Of a DNA stretch of 33,604 nucleotides, positions 6,667-15,200 are shown one piece after another. The position numbers were made by a program, and so were the translations under genes. The notes below the pieces were generated by a model that did no database searches, was not told the DNA's origin, and was given only the letters and a program-made list of their open reading frames with translations. The stretch comes from 2-01-FULL-49-10 sp041652335 (GTDB lineage Bacteria; Patescibacteriota; Kazan-3B-28; UBA10110), in contig JBAZHL010000004.1 in NCBI GenBank assembly GCA_041652335.1, forward strand, positions 1 to 33,604. The letters run 5' to 3'. Each line of letters opens with the position of its first letter. The first letter of the stretch is position 1.

Positions 6667-7092
6667 CTACTTCTTTTTCTTTATCGTGTAGTCGTGGATC
6701 TCTTTTGTCAGTGTGTTGTTGATCTTGATCAATCGATGGATCTCGTCTTGGAGCTTTAAAATTGCTTCGGTATCCCTGTAGGTCTGTTCTGCCTGTTTAT
6801 CGGAGGCTTGAGCGGCTACCTTTTGACCAACCATAATTACCGACAACAGCACCAACTGCAAAAAAGTCTGAGCGATCCATGATATTAGAACTGGCGTTCC
6901 TCCCTTGATCGCTGACGGCAGACTAATAAAGGCGATAATGGCAAAGAGGTAAGCACACCACATGGTGCCTACCGCGCTGGTAATTATCACCGCTAATTTA
7001 CCGTTGAATCCAACCTGTTCGTTTTTTGTTAGATGAGGACCGGTTTTGGATCGTTCCGTAATTCGGGAGTGGAGGACATGTTTAGGATTCAT
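6667..7092 (-). CDS. DUF1003-like membrane protein
   Basis: The 141-residue protein has a polar N-terminus with an HSRITERSKTG motif, two membrane segments (about 33-56 and 69-88), then a cytoplasmic amphipathic region (VGQKVAAQASDKQAEQTYRDTEAILKLQDEIH) that should form a coiled coil, and a Lys-rich end. This layout, with the MVGQ...AEQTYRDTEAIL transition, resembles DUF1003-type proteins, which are suggested to act near magnesium/cobalt transport but have no proven function. It is transcribed alone on the minus strand, convergent to the hydrolase. The assignment is by pattern only. Confidence 0.65.
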   Translation of the reverse strand: MNPKHVLHSRITERSKTGPHLTKNEQVGFNGKLAVIITSAVGTMWCAYLFAIIAFISLPSAIKGGTPVLISWIAQTFLQLVLLSVIMVGQKVAAQASDKQAEQTYRDTEAILKLQDEIHRLIKINNTLTKEIHDYTIKKKK

Positions 7093-7236
7093 TGTGATTT
7101 ATTTTCGGATATCTATATTGATTATAGTAAGTCGTCAGGAAAAAGGATATAACCTTATAGTTGAATTTATAAAATATTGACCGAGAGCTCATTTGCCAAT
7201 ATGTTGAGGGTATCCTGAGCGAGGAGGTCTTTAAAA

Positions 7237-7746
7237 ATGGAGTTAGAGTGGGCGACCCTTGTCCATTACTTTCACGAAGCATACAAGATCTCCCTTGTCG
7301 TGGGGGTGATTACTTGTGTGGGGTTTAGCAAACCGCGTCGAATCTACAGTTTTCTCATCATCGCCCTCATTTTTTCTCAAACCCTCTGGCTGTTAGAATG
7401 TCCGCTTACCATCTTAGAAAAAGAACTGGCTCAGGGCTTAAACTATTCGTTTACCCTCTGGGTCTTCTTATGTGTTCTGGTGTTAAGCTGGGCAGCCAAT
7501 AACTGGCTTTGGTCAGCGCCTATAATGCGCGAGGTCATTGGCCTCGTCCGAAAGCGGAATCCGTTTAACATGACCGTTGTGGGTTTGATCACAGTCGGCG
7601 CCATTGGGGCGCTTACCAGAGAGGGCATTGATAACTATGGCAATGGAGTGCTGATTGTCCTAATGGGGGTTGCTTCGGCTATAGCATCATTTATCTTATG
7701 GTTCGACCTGGCCAAGCATCTCCGATCACTCTCCAACCAAGACTAA
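7237..7746 (+). CDS. integral membrane protein, unknown (CPLT motif)
   Basis: The 169-residue protein has about five hydrophobic segments (12-29, 34-52, 70-88, 107-124, 134-155). A WLLECPLTILEKELAQ motif near residues 50-66 recalls the CPLTxLE motif of DUF2784 proteins, but the rest does not obviously fit that family, which is shorter. AGGAGG stands about nine bases before the ATG. The gene diverges from the DUF1003-like gene and ends just before a strong terminator, so it forms a single-gene unit. Confidence 0.6.
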   Translation: MELEWATLVHYFHEAYKISLVVGVITCVGFSKPRRIYSFLIIALIFSQTLWLLECPLTILEKELAQGLNYSFTLWVFLCVLVLSWAANNWLWSAPIMREVIGLVRKRNPFNMTVVGLITVGAIGALTREGIDNYGNGVLIVLMGVASAIASFILWFDLAKHLRSLSNQD

Positions 7747-7749
7747 ATG

Positions 7750-7779
7750 CCCCTGGCTTTCAAGCCGGGGGTTCTTTTT
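7750..7779 (+). terminator. intrinsic terminator
   Basis: CCCCTGGCTT pairs with AAGCCGGGGG in a GC-rich stem (7750-7771, one T-G pair, short loop), followed by TTCTTTTT. It begins four bases after the upstream stop codon. Confidence 0.9.
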
Positions 7780-7846
7780 GTTATGTAATACGACCTGATG
7801 GTGGTTTTGATGGTAAAATAAGATTAATATAATTCATCTAACTACT

Positions 7847-8023
7847 ATGAAAAGATGTGTCTCTAACCCATGCAATGCGGTGTACGGCATGGGGCTAATC
7901 GGAGCGGCAGTTTATTTTATCGGCGGAGCTACGAGTTTTGGCGCCGGAGTGATCGGTTTTCTCAAGGCGCTGGTCTGGCCTGCGCTATTGGTGTATGAAG
8001 CGTTCAAATTATTAGCCAAGTAA
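7847..8023 (+). CDS. 58-aa conserved small membrane protein (CPR type)
   Basis: ATG at 7847 and TAA at 8021-8023 enclose a 58-codon frame. The product starts MKRCVSNPCN, followed by VYGMGLIGAAVYFI (first membrane segment), a TSFGAGVIGFLKALVWPAL amphipathic/second segment and VYEAFKLLAK. I recall very similar short proteins with the pattern YGLGxIGAxVYYI...GxxGxLKAxVWPAxLVY throughout CPR genomes, always of unknown function. A TATAAT at 7828-7833 places the transcript start about seven bases before the ATG. The DUF4349 gene follows 12 bases after the stop with a strong ribosome binding site, so the two probably form an operon. Confidence 0.8.
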   Translation: MKRCVSNPCNAVYGMGLIGAAVYFIGGATSFGAGVIGFLKALVWPALLVYEAFKLLAK

Positions 8024-8035
8024 AAAGGAGGAAGG

Positions 8036-8935
8036 ATGGATATCAAAAAACAATGGAAGCTGCTAACGGATAATTGGCTGATCGCGCTGATCGTTTTAGT
8101 TTTGATTTTTATAGCGGGAAGTTTTAATTTTAATATTCCCAGCACCCTTAACACCTTCTCTGGCCTGGGTGGTGGATCCAGTCGAGGTATCGCCGTAGAC
8201 GAAAAGTATACCTCCTCTGCTATTGCACCGGGGATAGGAGAGGATGCCAGTTTTAGCCCAGATGCGCAAACCCGAATCCTGACCCAGAGTGCCTATCTCT
8301 CCAGCGAAGTGAAAAAGGGAAAATTCCAGGATGCAGACAAGCAGGTAAGAGATATCATCAAGACCACCGATTCGTTCTTGTTGGACGAAAATGTGATCCA
8401 GCACGAGAGCCAGTTTCGCCAGTACTATACCGGCAACTATGTTATTCGAGTTGAGGCCAGCAAGTACGATTCAGTGGTTAACCAGCTGCGCGGGATAGGT
8501 AAAGTCCAGGAGTTTACCAAAGGGATAGATGATATCACCAACGGGTACACCAAATTAGAAATCGAGATCGTCGCGGAAAAAGATCGGTTAGCTCGCTACG
8601 AAGCTTTGTACAAAGAGGCCAAAACGGTTGAAGATAAGTTGTCTCTGAGCGATCGGATCTACAACCAGGAACGGACAATTAAATACTACGAAGATGCGTT
8701 GACCGGCATGAACGAGGATGTCGAATATTCCAGCGTCACGGTTCAGATCAACGAAAAGCATTCTGATTACGCCGGTGTTAAATTCATCAGTTTTGGCACA
8801 TTGATCAATAACTTGGTTACCGGCATTAATAATCTGCTGACGATCATCTTCTTCTTGCTGCCTTATGGGATCTTGGCCTGGTTGATCTACTACGGATTCC
8901 GTTGGTGGAAAAGGGGGCAGGGGCGTCGGAAGTAA
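8036..8935 (+). CDS. DUF4349 domain-containing membrane protein
   Basis: The 299-residue protein has an N-terminal membrane anchor (about 14-32), a Ser/Gly-rich linker, then an extracytoplasmic DUF4349 domain (about 75-265). Features of the family are the LTQSAYLSSEV start, the YVIRVEASKYDSVVNQLRGIGKV strand-helix unit, a coiled-coil stretch (about 172-225, rich in Glu/Lys/Arg) and the VEYSSVTVQINE strand. A C-terminal membrane segment (about 264-287) and a basic tail follow. The domain organisation resembles Wzz/MscS-like stalks; function unknown. AAGGAGG lies five bases before the ATG, a strong ribosome binding site. Confidence 0.85.
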   Translation: MDIKKQWKLLTDNWLIALIVLVLIFIAGSFNFNIPSTLNTFSGLGGGSSRGIAVDEKYTSSAIAPGIGEDASFSPDAQTRILTQSAYLSSEVKKGKFQDADKQVRDIIKTTDSFLLDENVIQHESQFRQYYTGNYVIRVEASKYDSVVNQLRGIGKVQEFTKGIDDITNGYTKLEIEIVAEKDRLARYEALYKEAKTVEDKLSLSDRIYNQERTIKYYEDALTGMNEDVEYSSVTVQINEKHSDYAGVKFISFGTLINNLVTGINNLLTIIFFLLPYGILAWLIYYGFRWWKRGQGRRK

Positions 8936-8940
8936 TCGCA

Positions 8941-8959
8941 TTGTCTTAACCTAAGACAA
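8941..8959. repeat. 8-bp perfect inverted repeat between DUF4349 and DUF456 genes
   Basis: TTGTCTTA (8941-8948) and TAAGACAA (8952-8959) are perfect inverted repeats with a three-base spacer, filling the 36-base gap. No T-run follows on either strand, so it is not a standard terminator. It may be an operator or a transcript-stabilising hairpin. Confidence 0.5.
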
Positions 8960-8971
8960 AATTACCTGACT

Positions 8972-9454
8972 ATGTCGGATATTACTCTGATCATTGTGGC
9001 GGGTGTTCTGATGTTGCCTGGGCTTTTGGGTGTGTTCTTGCCGATTCTGCCCGGGATCCCGTTTATGTTTGTGATCGCTCTAATCTGCGCGATTATCACT
9101 AAATTTACGGTTCTAAGCGGTATAGAGATCGGCTACTTGGCCGGGCTGATGATCCTCTCATTGTTAGTGGATTTTCTTTCTGGCATGTTGGGCGCCAAAA
9201 TGGGCGGCGCATCCGGTAAATCCCTGCTGATCGGTATGGTGGGTCTACTGTTGGGCACACTGCTCTTGCCGCCTTTTGGGGGTATCTTAGGGATGTTTAT
9301 TGGGGTAGTGGCGGGTGAGATCTATTTCTTTGGCAAAACCAAAGCAGCGATTAAAGCCGCCACCGGTAGTGTACTGGGCGCTCTAACGGGAGCCGTTATC
9401 AACCTGATAGTTGGATTAGTCTTTGTGGGATTGTTTTTTGTCTTCGCGATATAG
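8972..9454 (+). CDS. DUF456 family membrane protein
   Basis: The 160-residue protein is almost entirely hydrophobic and glycine-rich, with four to five membrane segments. It shows the DUF456 pattern: LMLPGLLGVFLPILPGIPFMF at residues 14-34, SLLVDFLSGMLGAKMGGASGKS at about 63-84, and GGILGMFIGVVAGE near 103-116. Members resemble small transporter-like proteins with inverted repeats, but no function is established. There is no clear Shine-Dalgarno, and the gene probably relies on the DUF4349 transcript. The open frame is intact and full-length for the family. Confidence 0.85.
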   Translation: MSDITLIIVAGVLMLPGLLGVFLPILPGIPFMFVIALICAIITKFTVLSGIEIGYLAGLMILSLLVDFLSGMLGAKMGGASGKSLLIGMVGLLLGTLLLPPFGGILGMFIGVVAGEIYFFGKTKAAIKAATGSVLGALTGAVINLIVGLVFVGLFFVFAI

Positions 9455-9488
9455 CCGCCAAATTGCAGTCATCATTCACCTTTATCCC

Positions 9489-9517
9489 TTGACATAGGGC
9501 TGGGTTTGTGTTAATAT
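9489..9517 (+). promoter_or_regulatory. strong sigma-70-type promoter of the RNA helicase
   Basis: TTGACA (9489-9494) is separated by 17 bases from TAATAT (9512-9517), which is preceded by TG at 9509-9510, an extended -10. The predicted start near 9524 gives a leader of about 83 bases, unusually long for this window. Confidence 0.75.
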
Positions 9518-9527
9518 CCACAAGTGT

Positions 9528-9593
9528 GGTGAAAGGGCGTTGCGACCTCTGGAGCGGGGTCGTATTTAATTGGTTTTCACCTGGTCTAACCAG
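9528..9593 (+). other. structured 5' leader of the helicase mRNA
   Basis: GGTGAAA (9528-9534) pairs with TTTCACC (9575-9581), enclosing a hairpin of GCGACC (9542-9547) with GGTCGT (9558-9563). A further small hairpin, TGGT/ACCA, sits at 9582-9592. No Shine-Dalgarno precedes the start codon. The fold is consistent with a post-transcriptional control element, perhaps cold- or helicase-responsive as for other DEAD-box mRNAs; that role is an inference. Confidence 0.5.
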
Positions 9594-9606
9594 ATGGTCT
9601 AAATAT

Positions 9607-10875
9607 ATGTTTCGCAAGTCTTACAGTTCGTCTTCTAACCGCCACCCCTCTTCTCGGGGCGGAGGTTTTAATCGGTCGCGGTTTAGCGGAGGAGCGTCTC
9701 GCAGGTCTATTGGTGGAAAGGGCGGGGGACGTAATGTCCAGGCCCGATCGCCCAGACCAGCCAGCCGGGGTAAATCGACCTTTGATGTCACTGCCTTTGT
9801 TAACAAGGTAGTAACCAAACCCACAGTGACCCAGTTTTCCCCTAAACATAAGTTCACCGATTTTGGTTTGGATAAAGAGTTGGAGGAGGTAATTACTCAA
9901 AAAGGGTACATTGATCCGACTCCGATCCAGGATGGAATTATCCCGCTGATTATGGCGGGTAGGGATGTAGTGGGCTTGGCCAATACTGGCACAGGCAAAA
10001 CCGCCGCCTTTTTATTACCGCTTATTCACCAGATAAGACATCAAAGTTCTGGCCGGGTTTTGATCTTAACGCCTACTCGGGAGTTGGCTATTCAGATTCA
10101 ACAAGAATTTAGGAGCTTTGTTCCTAAGTCTGGGATGCGAGCTGTCGTCTGCGTGGGTGGGGCTAACATTAGCACGCAGATCAGAGACATGCGCCACCAT
10201 CATCAATTTGTGATTGGGACTCCCGGGCGAATATTAGATCTCATGAAGCGGGGAGTGCTGAAACTTGATGATGTGAAGATCATTGTTTTAGATGAAGCCG
10301 ATCGGATGTTGGATATGGGTTTTATTGGCGATATGCGCTTTGTGATGTCCAAGATGCCCAAACCTCGGCGGACTTTATTCTTCTCAGCCACTATGTCGCC
10401 GGACATCAGCCGATTGATAAATGATTTTCTGCACGAACCGGTAACGGTTTCGGTAGCGACTCAAGCCATCCCCACTAACATTGAACAGGATGTGGTCAGG
10501 TTAAACGGTCGGACTCGAGTAGATGTGTTAGTGGAGCTGCTAACCGATTCAGCCTACAAAAAGGTATTAGTCTTTGGTCGGACTAAGCACGGAGTCGAAA
10601 AACTCTCCAAGATATTGGTCAACCGAGGGATCAAAGCTGATTCTATCCATGGCAATAAAAGCCAGGGTGGCCGCCAACGTTCGCTTAAGCAATTTAAAGA
10701 GGGAACCATCCAAGCGCTGGTGGCAACTGATGTAGCCGCTCGGGGGTTGGATATTAGTAACGTTACTCACGTTATTAACTTCGACCCGCCCGAATCTCGT
10801 GAGGACTATATCCATCGGATCGGCCGTACCGGTCGGGGAGATCAATTGGGCAAAGCCCTGACCTTTATCGATTAG
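9607..10875 (+). CDS. DEAD-box ATP-dependent RNA helicase (RhlE/CsdA type)
   Basis: DEAD-box helicases unwind short RNA duplexes with ATP in ribosome assembly and mRNA turnover. From the ATG at 9607 (422 aa) the motifs are: Q motif (FTDFGLDKEL...GYIDPTPIQ, 83-108), motif I ANTGTGKT (125-132), Ia PTRELA, Ib TPGR, motif II DEAD (229-232), motif III SAT (260-262), and motifs V-VI ATDVAARGLD and HRIGRTGRG near the end. Residues 1-57 are a disordered Arg/Gly/Ser-rich tail, likely RNA-binding; such tails are more often C-terminal. The frame opens at GTG 9508, but that lies at the promoter, so the ATG is preferred. The protein stops soon after motif VI, without the usual C-terminal extension. Confidence 0.93.
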   Translation: MFRKSYSSSSNRHPSSRGGGFNRSRFSGGASRRSIGGKGGGRNVQARSPRPASRGKSTFDVTAFVNKVVTKPTVTQFSPKHKFTDFGLDKELEEVITQKGYIDPTPIQDGIIPLIMAGRDVVGLANTGTGKTAAFLLPLIHQIRHQSSGRVLILTPTRELAIQIQQEFRSFVPKSGMRAVVCVGGANISTQIRDMRHHHQFVIGTPGRILDLMKRGVLKLDDVKIIVLDEADRMLDMGFIGDMRFVMSKMPKPRRTLFFSATMSPDISRLINDFLHEPVTVSVATQAIPTNIEQDVVRLNGRTRVDVLVELLTDSAYKKVLVFGRTKHGVEKLSKILVNRGIKADSIHGNKSQGGRQRSLKQFKEGTIQALVATDVAARGLDISNVTHVINFDPPESREDYIHRIGRTGRGDQLGKALTFID

Positions 10876-10920
10876 CCAAAATTAAATCGGCTGGCTATTT
10901 AAAGCTAATTTGGCTGTTTT
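10874..10920 (+). terminator. probable intrinsic terminator after the helicase
   Basis: AGCCAAAATTA (10874-10884) and TAATTTGGCT (10906-10915) form a stem with a one-base bulge, followed by GTTTTC. The stem is AT-rich and overlaps the stop codon, so strength is uncertain. Confidence 0.55.
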
Positions 10921-11039
10921 CTAAATATTTGGATAAACCAAACCGCCGACTTGGTTAATGATCGATGATGCCCCGATTGTGAGTTGGGGGATGTTACAAT
11001 AAGAACGTTACGTCCACGCTTGCTATTATCGAAGTTCGT

Positions 11040-11417
11040 ATGTCGTCGGGGCAAAACAAAATAGTCGTAATTGAGGATGATAAGATCCTATTAAAGGCTC
11101 TGAATGTTGAGCTACTGAGCGAGAATTTTGAAGTTCTGTCTGCGTCGGACGGGGTTTCCGGATTAGGGCTGGTTAAAAAAGAAAAACCCAATTTAGTACT
11201 GTTAGACTTAGTGCTACCTAAAATGCACGGGTTTGATGTGTTGAAAGCGCTAAAAGACAACCCGGACACTAAATCGATACCGGTAGTTATCCTAAGTAAT
11301 TTAGGGCAGGATACTGATATTAAAAAGGGGATGGAGTTGGGGGCAAAAGATTATTACAAAAAGGCCTCCACCGATCTCAGTGAGCTGGCCGCTAAGATCA
11401 AAAAGATCTTGGTGTAA
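11040..11417 (+). CDS. single-domain response regulator (CheY-like receiver)
   Basis: The 125-residue protein is only a receiver domain. It has the acidic pair in VIEDDK (about residues 11-14), the phospho-acceptor Asp in LVLLDLVLPK (about 56), the switch Ser in VVILSN (about 84) and the conserved Lys in YYKKAS (about 107). No DNA-binding or enzymatic output domain follows, so it must act by protein contact or phosphotransfer. It begins the tightly packed unit running to 18308, where the histidine kinase is the last gene and its likely partner. Confidence 0.92.
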   Translation: MSSGQNKIVVIEDDKILLKALNVELLSENFEVLSASDGVSGLGLVKKEKPNLVLLDLVLPKMHGFDVLKALKDNPDTKSIPVVILSNLGQDTDIKKGMELGAKDYYKKASTDLSELAAKIKKILV

Positions 11418-11438
11418 TCTTTTGCTAACCGCTTTTTT

Positions 11439-12239
11439 ATGCGGACTGGTTGGACTAATCTCATTTTGCACACTACTGCTTTAATCTATCGCCGGAAGCA
11501 GGATCTTTTAGTATCACACGCCTTCCGGGCTGTTTTAGACGTTTTGATCATTGTAATTTTGGAGCTGTTTTTGGCCATCGTCTCCTTCCCGTTGTATCTG
11601 GTCTCTAAGGAGAGCGATTTAGGGGGCAAAAAGCAGTATAGAATTCGCCGGGTTATATCTTTGTCCCTGCTATCCACAATTCTGATAATCTGGGTACTTA
11701 AATTGATCTTTGTGGTGTTTGTTCCTCTGTATTTTGACACAAAACAGACTTTCTTTGTGTCTGAAAAATCGGATCAAAATCCAGCCATTCAGGTTGGTTA
11801 TGAGTTACCCAATATTTACAATGCTAAAATAGACACCTCTCTTGTTCCTCCCACTGTGTATGACGCACTAATGATAAGGAGCGGCCGATTGTTTGTCGGA
11901 GGGAAGGGGATGGCTAACACTGAAGTTATCTTAACCATCAAAAAGGAGACGGCAGGAGATAGTGGTGGCGTTAATTTCTACATCACCAGTGTTAACTCAG
12001 CAGGGGAGTGGAGTATCGGTACGGATAAAGATAACTCACGCCTATCTCCCGGGAGGTATGGGCTGCAGGTGATGTCCTACAGCCGAGAGGCTAATGCCAC
12101 CAGCTCGCTTAGCCCGATGCGGTCGTTTGAGATCGGTCAGGATTGGTTGGGCACAGCCGATAGAATAGATGTTTATCTTAACTACGCTGTAGTCGTTTTT
12201 CTACTATTAAGTATCTCGTCTATAGTTTTATTGATTTAA
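11439..12239 (+). CDS. membrane protein with one extracellular Ig-like domain
   Basis: The 266-residue protein has two N-terminal membrane segments (about 30-55 and 73-97) joined by a short basic loop, an extracellular region (98-240) and a C-terminal membrane segment (about 246-265). The extracellular part (about 145-230) has the strand pattern of a bacterial Ig-like domain, with SGRLFVGGKGMANTEVILTI and SAGEWSIGTD. Its first 100 residues resemble those of the next protein (NLILxTxxxIxR..., VLEL...VxxPLYL, KYR...SLxxLLS), so the two share an N-terminal anchoring module. The gap to the next gene is four bases. Function unknown; likely a partner or shorter paralogue of the giant protein. Confidence 0.75.
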   Translation: MRTGWTNLILHTTALIYRRKQDLLVSHAFRAVLDVLIIVILELFLAIVSFPLYLVSKESDLGGKKQYRIRRVISLSLLSTILIIWVLKLIFVVFVPLYFDTKQTFFVSEKSDQNPAIQVGYELPNIYNAKIDTSLVPPTVYDALMIRSGRLFVGGKGMANTEVILTIKKETAGDSGGVNFYITSVNSAGEWSIGTDKDNSRLSPGRYGLQVMSYSREANATSSLSPMRSFEIGQDWLGTADRIDVYLNYAVVVFLLLSISSIVLLI

Positions 12240-12243
12240 AGAT

Positions 12244-15200
12244 ATGTGGATGAATTTAATATTGCGTACTTCAAGCATGATCCATCGAGTGAAGGAAGAG
12301 ATCATCGATGCCAGCATTCCCAAAACCATTGTGTTTGCCTTTGTAATAGTTGTTTTAGAACTGTTGCTGTTAGTTATATCGTTGCCGTTATACATCTTTA
12401 TCACGCCTGATAAATTTAATGGGGATAAAAAGGGAGTGGAGAAGTATCGACTTAAACGCAAAGCCTCTCTAACCGGTTTATTGAGTTTTGCACTGCTGTG
12501 GCTCACTATTTTTGGTGGGGTCTTTTTGGTTAACTCGGCCAAAAATGTTAGCGCTTTGTCGATCGGGTGGAGCTTTGATGATCCTACAGAATATATTTAT
12601 GATTCCAGCCAGATACAGGTGATCGATGGGATGGCGATCTTTGCGGCATCCGTTAAAAAAATGGACGAGACGCCAACAGAGAGCACCCCACCAGCAGAAG
12701 AGTCCCAGTTAGCCCCCGAGCCCGCTCCCGAACCATCTTTGGAGCCTGCTTTAGAACCCACTCCCACGACTGAGCCAACCCCTGAACCGACTCCCGAGCC
12801 CGAGGTAACTCCTGAGGTAGAGCCGGTTCCAGCACCCGAGCTTACCCCGGAATCGACCCCCGCATCGGAGACGTATAGAGGGTATGACCCCATCGGGATC
12901 GCCCAGGTCTCTCCCCAGCCAACCGCTTGCCGGGCTACTATCCAACCGGTCAACTCCTTAACGGTAATGGATCTAAGCGAGTGGGCGGGATTTATTGAAG
13001 TGGCCAGCAAAGGCGCAGGAGAGGTCTACTATCAACTATCGGATGATGATGGTCTCACCTGGTACTACTGGGACGGCGGGTGGGTTGTCGCTGCCGAAGG
13101 CCAGTATAGTACCGCGGCGGTAGTGGATAATCATATTAAAAAATTCCCTATCGATAGTGGTCGGATACTGTTTAGAGCTTATCTAACCAGCGACTGTCAA
13201 AGCGATGTGAAGCTGATTGATGTAACGGTTGCATCAAATCAAAAAATAAAGACTGCCAAGAAAGTGTCGTCTATCGCTGTGGCATCTCCCAATGGGGGGG
13301 AGTCATTAGCTATGGAATCCACGGTGACCATTCAATGGGTATCTTCCAACATATCCGGTAACGTTAAAATCGAATACTCCAAAGACGATTTTGTATCAGA
13401 TCTACATACCGTAGCTGATTCCACTCCTAACGTTGGCTCCTACGATTGGGTTGTTCCCTCTGACGCGAGCGAGACGATCAAAATTAAAGTTACATCGATC
13501 AAAAGTGCTTTAGTTGCTGATACCAGTGATGCTAATTTTGCCATAGTCTCTCTGGTAAAAGTGGATCCTATCAGTCAGTGGCCTTTAGACGACAATAGCG
13601 GGTGCACAGCAATTGATATGGCCGATAACAATAACGGTGTTTTGGGGCCAAAGTGCTCTGCCAGCGCGCCAACCTGGACAACCGGCAGATCTGGCAGCGC
13701 CCTCTTGTTTGATGGCAAAAAGGATACCTTAACTGTCGCGGATGCTAACAACCTCGACCTGACCAAGCAGGGATCGTTATTGGTTTGGTTTAAGATCAAC
13801 ACCTATAGCGACTACGCTACCCTGATCCACAAGGGGAGTGATGTAAGCCTGTCTGATGAAGCCTATTTCTTGCAGTTTGGCGGGCCGGATTACGGCAATA
13901 GTTTTAGATTAGTCGCCGGTGGCCATAACGGATCATCGGTTAGCCGGGTAGTCTCCGATACCGATTTAGACGCCAGAGTTTGGTATCAGGCGGTGTACAC
14001 CTGGGATATTTCCGGACAGCGACTGTATCTTAACGGGCGGCTGGATGCTTCGAATATCGAAGTAATCAGTATGAGAACATCTGCGGGTTCGTTGCAGATC
14101 GGCTCCCGCACTCCTAACAAGGATTATTTTGCGGGTACGATCGATGAGGTTGGGATATGGAACCGCGCACTGAGCGCCTCGGAGATTGGCGAGTTATATT
14201 TGGGGGGAAACAATACCGCGCCGGGATTGGCACTTGGTGATGATGCCAAGCAATTTGACGATGGGTATGCTTATATCAACTACACTATCAGCGATACCGA
14301 GAGCAATTTTGTTGACCTGTCCTCTTACGAATATTCACTGACTGGTAGTTTTGCCGGTGAAGAGGCCGCCCTAACCGAGGTAACCGGGAGCACAAAACAT
14401 GATGGGGTCTCTGCTCTTACATCTTCTCCCACCGGTGTCTCCCATACGTTTGTCTGGAATGTGGCCGCCGATCTTCCGGATAAAGTTAACCAGGTTGTCT
14501 ACGTTCGACTAAGGCCAACCGATGGGATAGCCCCCGGAGATTTTGTTGAGGGCAGGGTGTTGATCAGTGATACCGAGAAGCCAACTATCACTAATCTATT
14601 GGCTAAGCAGGCGGCTGATTCTGCCAAAGTGAAGATTAGCTACAACCTATCGGACAGTAGTAGCGCGCTAAAGGTTGAGCTGGACATCTCTGACGATGGA
14701 GGTTCAACCTGGGTGGTTACCGATACCAGTGTAACGGGAGATATCGGGATGGAGCTAACACCGGGATCTGGTAAAACGATTATTTGGGACGCCGGGATCG
14801 ATTTCGCAGGCAAGGACGAAAGCGATATGAGGGTAAGATTGCGCTCCACTGATGCGTATCAAAACATCAACGACTATGTTGATTCGGCTGACTTTGTCTT
14901 TGATAATCAGGCTCCCATTGGGCTGAACTCTCTTAAGGGCATCGAAGCTATGACGTCCGCTATTGTTTGGGCGTGGACGCCAGTCAGTGATGAATCTAAT
15001 TTTGACCATTATGAGATCTGGTACGGCAAAAGTTTGGTTGATGTTAAAGCCGCATCGGGTATGGCTGCCAAGTGGGATCCGTCTAATGATCGTGGCCTGA
15101 CCAGCATGGGAGCTGCTTCCAGTAGTATTACCGGATTAGCTCAGGCGACGCTGTATTACGCCAAGATTTGGGCAGTAGATAGTTTTGGTAATCGATCAAC

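Noticed and set aside
6667..7092. Mobile-element origin for the minus-strand gene
   Set aside because: It is a single membrane-protein gene with no inverted repeats, integrase or composition change around it.
9508..9606. GTG start for the DEAD-box helicase 33 codons upstream
   Set aside because: That codon overlaps the -10 region of the promoter, so it cannot be in the transcript; the added residues also look non-conserved.
12660..12870. CRISPR or minisatellite array
   Set aside because: The short repeats are in-frame PEPT-type codons of a Pro/Glu-rich linker, irregular in length, without spacers.
12597..13010. Minus-strand open frame with Gly/Ser repeats
   Set aside because: It is the complement of the Pro/Glu-rich repeat region of the giant surface protein; its repeats mirror those codons.
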